A DNA stretch of 37,465 nucleotides. Origin: DATFYM01 sp035315065 (GTDB taxonomy: Bacteria > Acidobacteriota > Terriglobia > UBA7540). Position 1 is the stretch's first letter, and every line of letters starts with the position of its first letter. Below, one piece after another: positions 23,900-31,390 of this stretch. The position numbers and the translations under genes are program-made. The notes under the pieces were generated by a model, which was not told the origin of the DNA, ran no database searches, and was given only the letters and a program-made list of their open reading frames with translations. The stretch spans positions 1 to 37,465 of the forward strand of contig DATFYM010000118.1 of NCBI GenBank assembly GCA_035315065.1. Direction: 5' to 3'.

Positions 23900-25561
23900 C
23901 TACCGCTCCTCGGGATAGGCATACAGCAGGTGCGAAACAACCGGCGGCTCTTCGCCCAGATGAAACCGCTGCACGCGTTCCCGAACTTGCTGGTCGGCTA
24001 CCGTTGATCGCTCGTGCTGACGGAGGTGCTCCACCCACGACTCCACCACGAAGGTCTCGAGATACCGCCCCGGCTGCGCGACATCCTCAAACAGACCCCA
24101 GCGCATGGCGCCGTCCCGCCGGCGAACACGCCCGAGTTCGATCATGGCCCGAGTGAATTCCGCCGCATGCTGAGGATCGATCCGATACTCCACCGTCACC
24201 AGCAGCGGCCCACGCTCCGCCTGCGGCTCGCTGGCCGTCACGGGCGCCGGCCGCGCGGAAGGAGCGAGATCGATGCCCTCGCCGAAGCTCACCGGGAAGC
24301 GCACGGCCACCACAAGGCCCACCGCCAGTGAAAGAGCTGCCACCAGTAGCGCGCGCGGAATGCCCAGACGGAGCGCCACCGATCCCCACAGAGCGCTGCA
24401 CGCCCCCATCCCAGCGAAGTAAGTGAGCTGATAGACGGCCAGGGCACGACCTCTTACCCAGGCGGGCGTAGTGAGCTGAACGCTGGTGTTGAAAGTGGAA
24501 AGCTCGGTGGTCCAAGCAAAGCCGGCGGCGAACATCCCCACGCAGGCGACGGGAAAATGTCGCCACGTCGCCATCAGCGCCAGCGCCGCCGCAAACACGA
24601 GGGCGCCTCCGGCCAGCAACCGCCGGAGGCCTAGTTCCTGCTGTAGGCGCGGCAGAATCGATCCGCCGATCACGGCACCGGTGCCGAAGAATCCCAGCAG
24701 CACGCCGTAGCCTGCGGCTCCGCGCCCGAGGGTTGCACGGGCAAAAAGCGGCACCAGTCCCCACAACGCGCTGGCCCCAAACATGAACAACGAGACGCGC
24801 ACCAGCACCGAGTGCATGGACGGGGCATGGGCCACATAGCGCGCCCCGGCCCGGATAGCTCCCATCACGCGCTCCGCCGGCAGGACGCTCGAGCGCGGCG
24901 CGTGATGCCACCGGTAGAGGACCACGATGACCCCCAGAAACGAGACCGCATTGAGCAGAAAGACAGCTCCTGAACCCGCGGCGGCCACCACTAATCCGCC
25001 GAGCGCCGGACCGGCAGCACGCGCCACGTTGAAGCCGACGGAGTTGAGCGAAACCGCCGCCGGCAGCTCGCGACGCGGAACCAGCTCCGGCACAATCGCC
25101 TGCCAGGCCGGTCCGTTCAAGGCGCCGCCGAAGCTGAGGAGGAAAGTGAAGGCCAGAAGAAGCTGCGGCGTGGTGAGATGGAGCACCGTCAGGATACCCA
25201 GCCCGAGCGCGGCCCCCAGCATCCAGCTTTGGCTGAAGATCAGCAGCCGACGGCGGTCCACTACGTCAGCCAGCGCCCCCGCCGCCAGCGCCAGCAGGAA
25301 TACCGGGAGCGCTTCCGCCGTCTGAATCAGCGAGACCATCAACGGCGATGGCGCAAGCTGCGTCATCAGCCAACTCGCGCCCACCTCGTGCATCCACGTG
25401 CCCACGTTGGAGGCCACGGAAGCGATCCACAAGACGCGGAAAAGCTCCTGCCGCAGCGGGACCCAGGCGGAAGTCACCGTCCCGAGCTTCTCGCGAGCGG
25501 CTTCCATCGGCAAGGGCGCGCTGGCAGGCGGCTCTCCCGGCCTGGGCAGCATGTCAGCCAT
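23900..25561 (-). CDS. MFS exporter (EntS/MFS_3-like) with fused C-terminal ABM-like domain
   Basis: 553 residues. Residues about 38-425 hold the membrane domain of an EntS-like major facilitator ('FRVLWIASVASNVGTWMHEV', 'SWLMTQL', 'GALADVVDRRRLLIFSQ', 'GPALGGLVVAAAG'); this group includes siderophore and drug exporters. After a Pro/Ala linker, residues about 445-553 form a soluble domain ('PLLVTVEYRIDPQHAAEFT', 'RRRDGAMRWGLFEDVAQPG', 'YLETFVVESWVEHLRQHER') like the dimeric antibiotic-biosynthesis-monooxygenase fold. Such fusions are known for MFS_3 proteins; the role of the soluble part is unclear. A second in-frame ATG is three codons downstream. It is transcribed with or after lysS. Confidence 0.88.
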   Translation of the reverse strand: MADMLPRPGEPPASAPLPMEAAREKLGTVTSAWVPLRQELFRVLWIASVASNVGTWMHEVGASWLMTQLAPSPLMVSLIQTAEALPVFLLALAAGALADVVDRRRLLIFSQSWMLGAALGLGILTVLHLTTPQLLLAFTFLLSFGGALNGPAWQAIVPELVPRRELPAAVSLNSVGFNVARAAGPALGGLVVAAAGSGAVFLLNAVSFLGVIVVLYRWHHAPRSSVLPAERVMGAIRAGARYVAHAPSMHSVLVRVSLFMFGASALWGLVPLFARATLGRGAAGYGVLLGFFGTGAVIGGSILPRLQQELGLRRLLAGGALVFAAALALMATWRHFPVACVGMFAAGFAWTTELSTFNTSVQLTTPAWVRGRALAVYQLTYFAGMGACSALWGSVALRLGIPRALLVAALSLAVGLVVAVRFPVSFGEGIDLAPSARPAPVTASEPQAERGPLLVTVEYRIDPQHAAEFTRAMIELGRVRRRDGAMRWGLFEDVAQPGRYLETFVVESWVEHLRQHERSTVADQQVRERVQRFHLGEEPPVVSHLLYAYPEER

Positions 25562-25595
25562 AGTAGTTCAGAATAGCAAGGACGGAGGGCCAAAG

Positions 25596-25686
25596 AATTG
25601 CCGATTGACGATTGACGATTGGAAGAGAAAACGCATGCCATTTGGTTTCTTCCAATCGTCAATCGGCAATCGGCAATCGGCAATTC
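25596..25686. repeat. Heptad inverted-repeat cassette (CGATTGA type)
   Basis: Left arm GAATTGC-CGATTGA-CGATTGA-CGATTGG-AAGAG; right arm, read on the other strand, GAATTGC-CGATTGC-CGATTGC-CGATTGA-CGATTGG-AAGA. The outer unit and the loop-proximal unit agree, the middle differs in copy number. It ends 18 bases from the lysS stop. Confidence 0.87.
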
Positions 25687-25704
25687 CACCCGGTAGTCGC
25701 GAGA

Positions 25705-27255
25705 TCACTCCTCCGTGCTTTTCTCCGGCCGCAAAAGTGGGAAAAGAATGACGTCGCGGATGGAGCGCGAGTTGGTGAGCAGCATGGTGAGGCGGTCGAT
25801 GCCCACTCCTTCGCCGCCGGTGGGAGGCATGCCGTAGCTCAGGGCGCGGATGTAGTCCTCGTCGATGGCGTGCGCGCTCAGGTCGCCCTTCTCGCGCAGG
25901 AGTTGCTGGTACTCGAAGCGGTCGCGCTGCTCCTTGGGATCGTTGAGCTCGCTGAAGGCGTTGGCCACTTCCATTCCCGCGATGTAGAGCTCGAAGCGCT
26001 CGACAAAGTTGGGGTCGTCGGGCTTCTGTTTGGAGAGGGGCGAGACCTCCAACGGAAAGTCGGTGATGAAAGTAGGTTGGACCAGATGCTTCTCGGCCAC
26101 AGCTTCGAACAAAGCTTGGAGGACCGCACCGGGGGCGGTGCCGGAAGGCGCGTCCACGAGCTGGCGGTCACCTCCCGCTTTCGCCGCCCAGGCGTTGTAG
26201 GCGTCAACCCAGGAGAAAACGGCTTTGGGATCCTGCAGGTCTTCCACCGTCGGACCGGTGCCGGCCTCCGGCGGCCAGAAGCGCGCCACCGCTTCCTTCA
26301 TAGTGAACCGCTGGAATTGCGCGAACGAAAGGTGGTGCTGCTCGAAATCGAACTCCTGCGAGCCCACCGCCGCCTCGGCCACGCGGCGAAGCATCCGTTC
26401 GGTGAGCGCGATCAAATCCTCATAGTCGGCGTAGGCCTGGTAAAACTCTAGCATGGTGAACTCGGGGTTGTGCTGGGTGGATATCCCCTCGTTGCGAAAA
26501 TTGCGGTTGATCTCGTAGACGCGGTCGAGGCCTCCCACTATCAGCCGCTTCAGGTAAAGCTCGGGGGCGACCCGTAGGTACAGGTCGATATCAAGCGTGT
26601 TGTGATGGGTGACGAAGGGCCGGGCCAGCGCGCCGCCAGGCAGCGGCTGCATCATGGGCGTCTCGACTTCGAGATAGCCCTCCGACTCCAGGAACTCCCT
26701 CACCGCCCGGACGATCCGCGCCCGCTTCTCGAACACCCGGCGCACCTCGGGATTCACCATCAGGTCCAGGTAGCGTTGCCGGTAGCGGATCTCAACGTCG
26801 GTGAGGCCGTGCCACTTCTCGGGAAGCGGCAGGAGCGCTTTGGCCAGAAACATGAGCCCTTCGGCGTGGACGCTGAGTTCGCCCATGCGGGTGCGGAAGA
26901 GATACCCCTCCACACCGATCATGTCGCCCAGGTCGAGGAGCTTGTAGAGATCGAAGTCGCGCTGACCCACGGCGTCCAGGCGGACGTAAATCTGGAGCTG
27001 CGCCCCGCCGCCCGCCAGGTGGGCGAACCCGGCCTTGCCCATTGGACGCATGGTCATGATGCGGCCGGCGACTCGAACCGGAAGGCGCTGCGCTTCCAGT
27101 TCCTCGGCGGTGGTCCCCGAGTACCGGGCGACGATCTCGGGCAGGGTGTGAGTGGTCTCGAACTTGCGCGGGTAGGGCTCGAAGCCCAGGTCCATGATGG
27201 CTTGGAGCTTTTTCTGCCGCTGAAGAATCAGATCCTGCGGTTCGTTGGTCGGCAT
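25705..27255 (-). CDS. lysS: Lysyl-tRNA synthetase, class II
   Basis: 516 residues from the ATG at 27255. Charges tRNA-Lys with lysine. The N-terminal OB-fold anticodon-binding domain occupies about residues 55-140 ('VRVAGRIMTMRPMGKAGFAH'), the class II catalytic core follows: motif 1 near 'VETPMMQPLPGGALARPF', motif 2 'FRNEGISTQHNPEFT' at 253-267, motif 3 'GEGVGIDRLTMLL' at 481-493. Length is normal. Two in-frame starts lie upstream (27273 and 27288); none has a strong ribosome site. A perfect repeat hairpin lies immediately upstream, so transcription from the sugar isomerase side is probably not simply read through. Confidence 0.96.
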   Translation of the reverse strand: MPTNEPQDLILQRQKKLQAIMDLGFEPYPRKFETTHTLPEIVARYSGTTAEELEAQRLPVRVAGRIMTMRPMGKAGFAHLAGGGAQLQIYVRLDAVGQRDFDLYKLLDLGDMIGVEGYLFRTRMGELSVHAEGLMFLAKALLPLPEKWHGLTDVEIRYRQRYLDLMVNPEVRRVFEKRARIVRAVREFLESEGYLEVETPMMQPLPGGALARPFVTHHNTLDIDLYLRVAPELYLKRLIVGGLDRVYEINRNFRNEGISTQHNPEFTMLEFYQAYADYEDLIALTERMLRRVAEAAVGSQEFDFEQHHLSFAQFQRFTMKEAVARFWPPEAGTGPTVEDLQDPKAVFSWVDAYNAWAAKAGGDRQLVDAPSGTAPGAVLQALFEAVAEKHLVQPTFITDFPLEVSPLSKQKPDDPNFVERFELYIAGMEVANAFSELNDPKEQRDRFEYQQLLREKGDLSAHAIDEDYIRALSYGMPPTGGEGVGIDRLTMLLTNSRSIRDVILFPLLRPEKSTEE

Positions 27256-27293
27256 GGCTGTACCTGACGACATGAGTCGTTTGCGCATCGGAA

Positions 27294-27391
27294 TCTATTT
27301 TGGATTTTGGATTTTGGATTTTGGATTGAAGAACGCGCGCTGGTCGTGCTTCTCTTCAATCCAAAATCCAAAATCCAAAATCCAAAATAGA
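27294..27391. repeat. Perfect heptad inverted repeat, 39-bp arms (TTTTGGA type)
   Basis: Arms 27294-27332 and 27353-27391 are exact reverse complements over 39 bases around a 20-base loop. Each arm has four TTTTGGA heptads ending 'GGATTGAAGA'. The right end is 12 bases from the stop of the sugar isomerase gene. Confidence 0.93.
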
Positions 27392-27403
27392 CGCAATCGT
27401 CGA

Positions 27404-28360
27404 TTACTTGCCCAGCGCGAGCCGGTCCACGCGACGGCTCACGTCGCGCAGGTAGGCGGCGTCGCCGCCGTCGAGCTCGGTGGTGGCTGTCCCCGCGTAG
27501 CCGATCTCGGCCAGCGCCTTGCGCACTTCGTCCCAATCGACGTCGCCCTCACCCAGATTCACCCAGGCGTAGCCGTCGTTCTTCCGCTTGAAATCCTTGA
27601 GGTGGAGCTCGACGATACGGTCGCCCAGCGTGCGGATCCAATCCTGCGGATAACCGTAGAGCACCACGTTGCCCACGTCGAACCAGACCTTGACCCAAGG
27701 GCTATGCAACTGATCCACGTACATCGAAAACTCGAGCGGGCTGAGGAGGAATTTGTTCCACACCTCCTCCAGCGCGATCACGATCTTCAGCTCTTCCGCC
27801 AACGGGATCAGCTTGCGAATCTGCGCCTGCGACCGCGTCCAGGCGTCGAGATAGCTGGTTTGCGGATTCACCACCGCAGGCACCAGAAGCACGGAGTAAC
27901 TTCCCCACAGCTTGGCGTTTTGGAGCGACGTACGCATGGCGGCAAGGCTCTTTTCCACCACTTCCGGATCGCGCGACGAGAGCGGCCACTCCCAATGGCC
28001 TTCGTTCATCACCGAATCGATCTTGATCCCGGCCGCGTCGGCGGCCTTCTTGATCTCTTCCGCCTCGCTCTCCTTGGGCGTGGTGTAGGCCTGCACCGCT
28101 TCGAAGCCCACGTCCCGCGCCAGCTTGAAGCGGTCGGCGTAGCTCAGTTCTTTGGGAAGCATTCCCAGCAGCACGCCTTTCTTGATCGGCAACGGCCCGG
28201 GCACGGCGGCGCCGGGAAAAGACGACGGCTGGCTGATCCGCCGAGGAGGCGGAGTTTCCTGGGCCGGCAGCGCCGAAGCCGCGAGCGGCGCGGCAGCCCC
28301 GGCCAAACTGGCGGCCAACGAGGTTTTCAGGAACTGGCGGCGAGACGGGTCACGTTGCAT
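27404..28360 (-). CDS. Tat-exported sugar-phosphate isomerase/epimerase family protein
   Basis: 318 residues. The ATG at 28360 is set by GGGAGG eight bases before it; an in-frame TTG is one codon upstream. Residues 7-30 ('SRRQFLKTSLAASLAGAAA') are a twin-arginine signal, so a folded protein is exported. The rest is a xylose-isomerase-like TIM barrel ('YADRFKLARDVGFEAVQAYT', 'IVIALEEVW', 'VKVWFDVGNVVLYG', 'IVELHLKDFKRK', 'LGEGDVDWDEVRKALAEIGY', 'ATTELDGGD'), including Glu, Asp and His metal ligands. Substrate unknown. Similar in type to the partial gene at the left edge. Confidence 0.9.
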   Translation of the reverse strand: MQRDPSRRQFLKTSLAASLAGAAAPLAASALPAQETPPPRRISQPSSFPGAAVPGPLPIKKGVLLGMLPKELSYADRFKLARDVGFEAVQAYTTPKESEAEEIKKAADAAGIKIDSVMNEGHWEWPLSSRDPEVVEKSLAAMRTSLQNAKLWGSYSVLLVPAVVNPQTSYLDAWTRSQAQIRKLIPLAEELKIVIALEEVWNKFLLSPLEFSMYVDQLHSPWVKVWFDVGNVVLYGYPQDWIRTLGDRIVELHLKDFKRKNDGYAWVNLGEGDVDWDEVRKALAEIGYAGTATTELDGGDAAYLRDVSRRVDRLALGK

Positions 28361-28586
28361 CAAGTCTTCCTCCCAGGCGAAGATTTGCCGATTGCCGATT
28401 TGAAGAGGCGTCAGTTGCCAGTCCGTTGTCAGTTGCCGCCTCTTCCAATCGGCAATCGGCAGTCGTCAATTCTTCGACCCACGCCTCCACGACTTCGTCG
28501 GGGACCGCTTCGCCTCGCTCCGCCGCCGCGCTGCTCTCTTTGACCTTACGTTCGAACCAATCGTCGTAAGTAACGAGATCCTTCAC
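28350..28586 (-). CDS. Small antitoxin-like protein, tail replaced by repeat sequence
   Basis: GTG at 28586 follows GGAGG by five bases. The first 43 residues ('KDLVTYDDWFERKVKESSAA', 'GEAVPDEVVEAWVEEL') look like small CopG/ParD-type or Phd-like antitoxins of the 'YD.WF...V......G..V..E.V' kind. From residue 40 on the frame runs into a repeat cassette ('TTADCRLEEAATDNGLATDA', 'SSNRQSANL'), so the original stop was probably lost. It overlaps the isomerase start by 11 bases. No toxin gene is next to it. Confidence 0.45.
   Translation of the reverse strand: MKDLVTYDDWFERKVKESSAAAERGEAVPDEVVEAWVEELTTADCRLEEAATDNGLATDASSNRQSANLRLGGRLDAT
28381..28476. repeat. Heptad inverted-repeat cassette (CGATTGC type) with inner TCAGTTGCC tract
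   Basis: Left arm 'TTTGCCGATTGCCGATTTG' then AAGAGGCG; right arm CGCCTCTTCC then 'AATCGGCAATCGGCAGTCG'. GAAGAGGCG/CGCCTCTTC adds nine perfect pairs at the loop side. Within the loop 'CAGTTGCCAGTCCGTTGTC' followed by 'AGTTGCC' is a second small heptad tract. Confidence 0.82.
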
Positions 28587-28620
28587 GGCGTCCTCCAAAA
28601 TCAGATCGGCAAGGTAGGAA

Positions 28621-30141
28621 TCATTGGGTCCGTTCGAATCTCTCTACGAAAGGTTTCCCGACGTAGAGCTTTCCGACCATCTCCTGGCACATTTGCCATG
28701 TCGCTTGTGTACCTTGGGTGGCATACCCCCGGCGACCTGTGATAGTGACACCCATCTTTGTGGCATGTTCGGAGGTCCGAACCTCGACCCATGCAAGCAT
28801 CTGACACGTTCCGAGAGATTTGATCCCCTGGCCCCCGAGCGAGTTCGCCTGGGCGGAAGTTGTCCCAAACGCCGTGAGCGAGTTGGAACCGGACGCGACC
28901 GAATTAAGCTTCCAGCCGTAGGGACCGATCTTCATAATGTAGGCCTCGCCTACTTCTGTTACCCAAGTCCCCTCGGGCGACTCTAGCTGGGCTAACACGT
29001 CCCGGGCTTCCGCCCTTGCTGACGTCGCGTCTTTCCACTTCGGAAAGAGATCGTTAAGCCGGTGTAGCCGGTGTACGTTGTCCGAATCGCTCTTGGTTGG
29101 GGAGGTCAGCAGCTCTTCGTATAGTTCACAGGCGAGGACACGCTTAGGAAGGGACCCCTCTGTTTCCCACATCTTCAGGCGTGCATCGGCAAGCCGCTCC
29201 GTAGCCTGCCACAGATCAGGGTCTATCCTCCGCACGGTCTGAAACTCGCGAACCGCCTGATCGTAGTGCCCGAGCCTGAACAGGGCCTCGCCCAGCACGA
29301 AGCGGTTCACTGGATCAAATTCGTCTTTCGAGACAGCCTCTTTAGCCCAGTCTAAGGCTTCGCCCCACATCTCGCTTTCGATATACCGTTTCAGCTTCTC
29401 GGACTCCAGCGATGTCGTCGTGCCAGCAGGAAACGGAGCGAGTTCTGAGAGTTTCGTCGCGCCCGTTGTTGCTGTCAGTATTCTCGTAATTTCCTTCGAC
29501 GGAACCGCCAAGTTCACATTCTGCCCTTCGCGGACGGTCGCGTCAGCGACCCCGACGACGTCGCCATTGGCATCGAAAACCGGCCCACCGCTGCTTCCAG
29601 GCGAAATGGGAGCCGTTATCTGCAAGAATGTTCCGTCTTCAAAATGCCTCACGCCGCTCAATAGGCCGTTGCTAATGGAGTTTTCCAATCCTAGGGAGTT
29701 GCTGATGACGATAACTGAATCCCCTGGCGCAACGCGGTCGGAATCACCCAATTTCACCGGTTTGAATCCGTTGCCTTTGAGTTGCAAAATCACGAGGTCC
29801 GAACGAAGGTCTTGCGCTATGACCTCGTCAACCGTGAATTCAAGGCCATCAGTCAGCCTGACTGAAACTTCTCTTTCACCGGATACCACGTGATAGTTGG
29901 TAACGACCTTGCCGTCGGTTGAAATGAAGAAGCCCGAGCCCGCTTTCTTCTCACCCTGAACGAATACGATCGCGTCTTGGTTGTCGCGGTATATCTCAGC
30001 AGGCGCCTTCTGGGCGGCAGGAGTTGACGGCTTGCTTCCGTAGGTTCCCTTACGCACCTGCCCCTGCTTTTGTGACATTGGAGTCAACGACGCCACGACA
30101 AAGGTCACCCCTACCAATACCCTCGCGAGAAATTTCCTCAC
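28621..30141 (-). CDS. Exported trypsin-like (S1C/Deg-type) serine protease with C-terminal helical repeats
   Basis: 506 residues from GTG 30141 (GAGGAAG just before). An N-terminal hydrophobic segment ('FLARVLVGVTFVVASL') exports it. The protease domain has His84 in 'TNYHVVSG', Asp115 in 'RSDLVILQL' and Ser184 in 'SPGSSGGPVFD', a full catalytic triad in Deg/S1C order. There is no PDZ domain; instead residues about 240-340 form TPR-like helices ('DPVNRFVLGEALFRLGHYDQ', 'AVREFQTVRRIDPDLWQATE'), then about 100 residues of beta-rich tail. The downstream partner is unknown. Codon choice is less GC-biased than the housekeeping genes. Lies 61 bp after a DUF2971 gene on the same strand. Confidence 0.88.
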   Translation of the reverse strand: MRKFLARVLVGVTFVVASLTPMSQKQGQVRKGTYGSKPSTPAAQKAPAEIYRDNQDAIVFVQGEKKAGSGFFISTDGKVVTNYHVVSGEREVSVRLTDGLEFTVDEVIAQDLRSDLVILQLKGNGFKPVKLGDSDRVAPGDSVIVISNSLGLENSISNGLLSGVRHFEDGTFLQITAPISPGSSGGPVFDANGDVVGVADATVREGQNVNLAVPSKEITRILTATTGATKLSELAPFPAGTTTSLESEKLKRYIESEMWGEALDWAKEAVSKDEFDPVNRFVLGEALFRLGHYDQAVREFQTVRRIDPDLWQATERLADARLKMWETEGSLPKRVLACELYEELLTSPTKSDSDNVHRLHRLNDLFPKWKDATSARAEARDVLAQLESPEGTWVTEVGEAYIMKIGPYGWKLNSVASGSNSLTAFGTTSAQANSLGGQGIKSLGTCQMLAWVEVRTSEHATKMGVTITGRRGYATQGTQATWQMCQEMVGKLYVGKPFVERFERTQ

Positions 30142-30202
30142 AGCTTCCTCGCCAGTCTCATCCCGCAACTCCGGCGCCGAAGGGTGTCTCTGGGTCCCTT
30201 GG

Positions 30203-30904
30203 TCAAGATGGGTAGGTCAACCGGTACAGGTCCGATTGGACGACCCTCGACTCTTCGACGCCGTACTTACCCGCCACCGATCTCACAACGTCGTGAAACC
30301 AGTCGTCAGCCACGGGCGAGACGAAGACCTTCTTGATCAGCCTTTGGACATCCACCGAAACGTAAACGCCTTTCGGGACCTCGAAGTAAGCTGGATCGCC
30401 GAAGAGAAGCGCCCTCAGTTCGTGCTCATGTTCGAAGTTCCGGCGCTTGCGCAAAAAGCTGTAAAAAGCATTGCCGAACTTTCCGGTTTCCCTCTCGGCG
30501 TCCAGGTATTCCACCTGCCCGATGTAAACGGGGGCGTCCGCCGGGGTGAAGGAATCCCTGAGGGTGGCAAACGTGCTCTGGATGGCCACGCCTTCCTCAC
30601 TTTTCAGATACAACTTCCACATTGCCGCCGACTCGTAGTCGTTTATATGCCAGCAGTTAATGAGCACCCCCCTCCTCGTGTCGCGGTAGAATTGGCTAAC
30701 CGTTTCTTGTTGGCCCGGTCCGAAGTACCGTTCGATCTCTCTGAGGGACGGCAGGCATTCATACGGGTCCTTCATTGCTGCTGGCTTCGAGAAGAATAAT
30801 GCATTCCTGTCGAGTATCGATATGAATTGACTCAGGTCCATGAACCGCCAGATTGGCGCGCGCTCGTCGTCCGGCGTCTTCAAGAAGTTATGCCGTTCGT
30901 ACAT
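30203..30904 (-). CDS. DUF2971 family protein
   Basis: 233 residues, soluble. The DUF2971 pattern is clear: 'IWRFMDLSQFISILDRNALF' at the start, 'MKDPYE', 'GVLINCWHINDYESAAMWKL' in the middle, 'GVAIQSTFATL', 'KRRNFEHEHELRALLF', and 'VFVSPVADDWFHDVV' near the end. Function of the family is not established; members are often found in accessory and anti-phage gene neighbourhoods, but nothing else here confirms such a role. It is upstream of, and probably co-transcribed with, the protease gene. Composition is lower in GC than the surrounding core genes. Confidence 0.9.
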   Translation of the reverse strand: MYERHNFLKTPDDERAPIWRFMDLSQFISILDRNALFFSKPAAMKDPYECLPSLREIERYFGPGQQETVSQFYRDTRRGVLINCWHINDYESAAMWKLYLKSEEGVAIQSTFATLRDSFTPADAPVYIGQVEYLDAERETGKFGNAFYSFLRKRRNFEHEHELRALLFGDPAYFEVPKGVYVSVDVQRLIKKVFVSPVADDWFHDVVRSVAGKYGVEESRVVQSDLYRLTYPS

Positions 30905-30996
30905 TGCTTCGAGAACCCCCCGCCTGTATCCGGTGTGCGCTTCCGTGTCGGCCCAGGTTACCGCTCAACCTTCAGGCTACCCGCCGGGCCTCGAAG

Positions 30997-31263
30997 CTAC
31001 GCCAAGTGGTTCAAATCGATTCCCGACTCCCACTTTTCATTCGACGCCAGCAACTCGTCCCAAGTCACCGCGTGGCCCTGGTATGCCGCGGGCTTGCCGG
31101 AACCCCAGGCCCACTTTTCGTCACCGTAGATGGCGCAAGGACCCGAGTAGTGCGACTCGCTGACTCCCTGCTGCCGAAAAACCGGGTATTCCCCCGAGGC
31201 CGCGCCGACCCTTTTACTGCCACCTACCAAGCGAGAGTCGCCGACCAAACCATACACTATCAC
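30997..31263 (-). pseudogene. Probable C-terminal fragment of a Gfo/Idh/MocA-type oxidoreductase
   Basis: 88 codons with sense only in the last 60: 'SGEYPVFRQQGVSESHYSGP', 'CAIYGDEKWAWGSGKPAAYQ', 'GHAVTWDELLASNEKWESGI'. The '(Y/H)xGxxVTWDExLxS' ending is characteristic of C-termini of many exported Gfo/Idh/MocA dehydrogenases. No N-terminal Rossmann domain is found upstream, so this is a remnant. The assignment rests on a short motif and could be wrong. Confidence 0.4.
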
Positions 31264-31390
31264 ATGCGAGGACAGTAGAGAAGCCTGTCACCAATCACCC
31301 TTTGCGGGCCCCGGACTCCCACTTATCACCAGCACAGGCCGTTGAGAAGTTGCTAGAATCGATAGACCCATTGCGGGCGTACAACAAAGT

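Noticed and set aside
30203..30904. A defence system around DUF2971
   Set aside because: Only one gene of a family sometimes seen in defence islands is present; no nuclease, methylase, helicase or sensor gene accompanies it.
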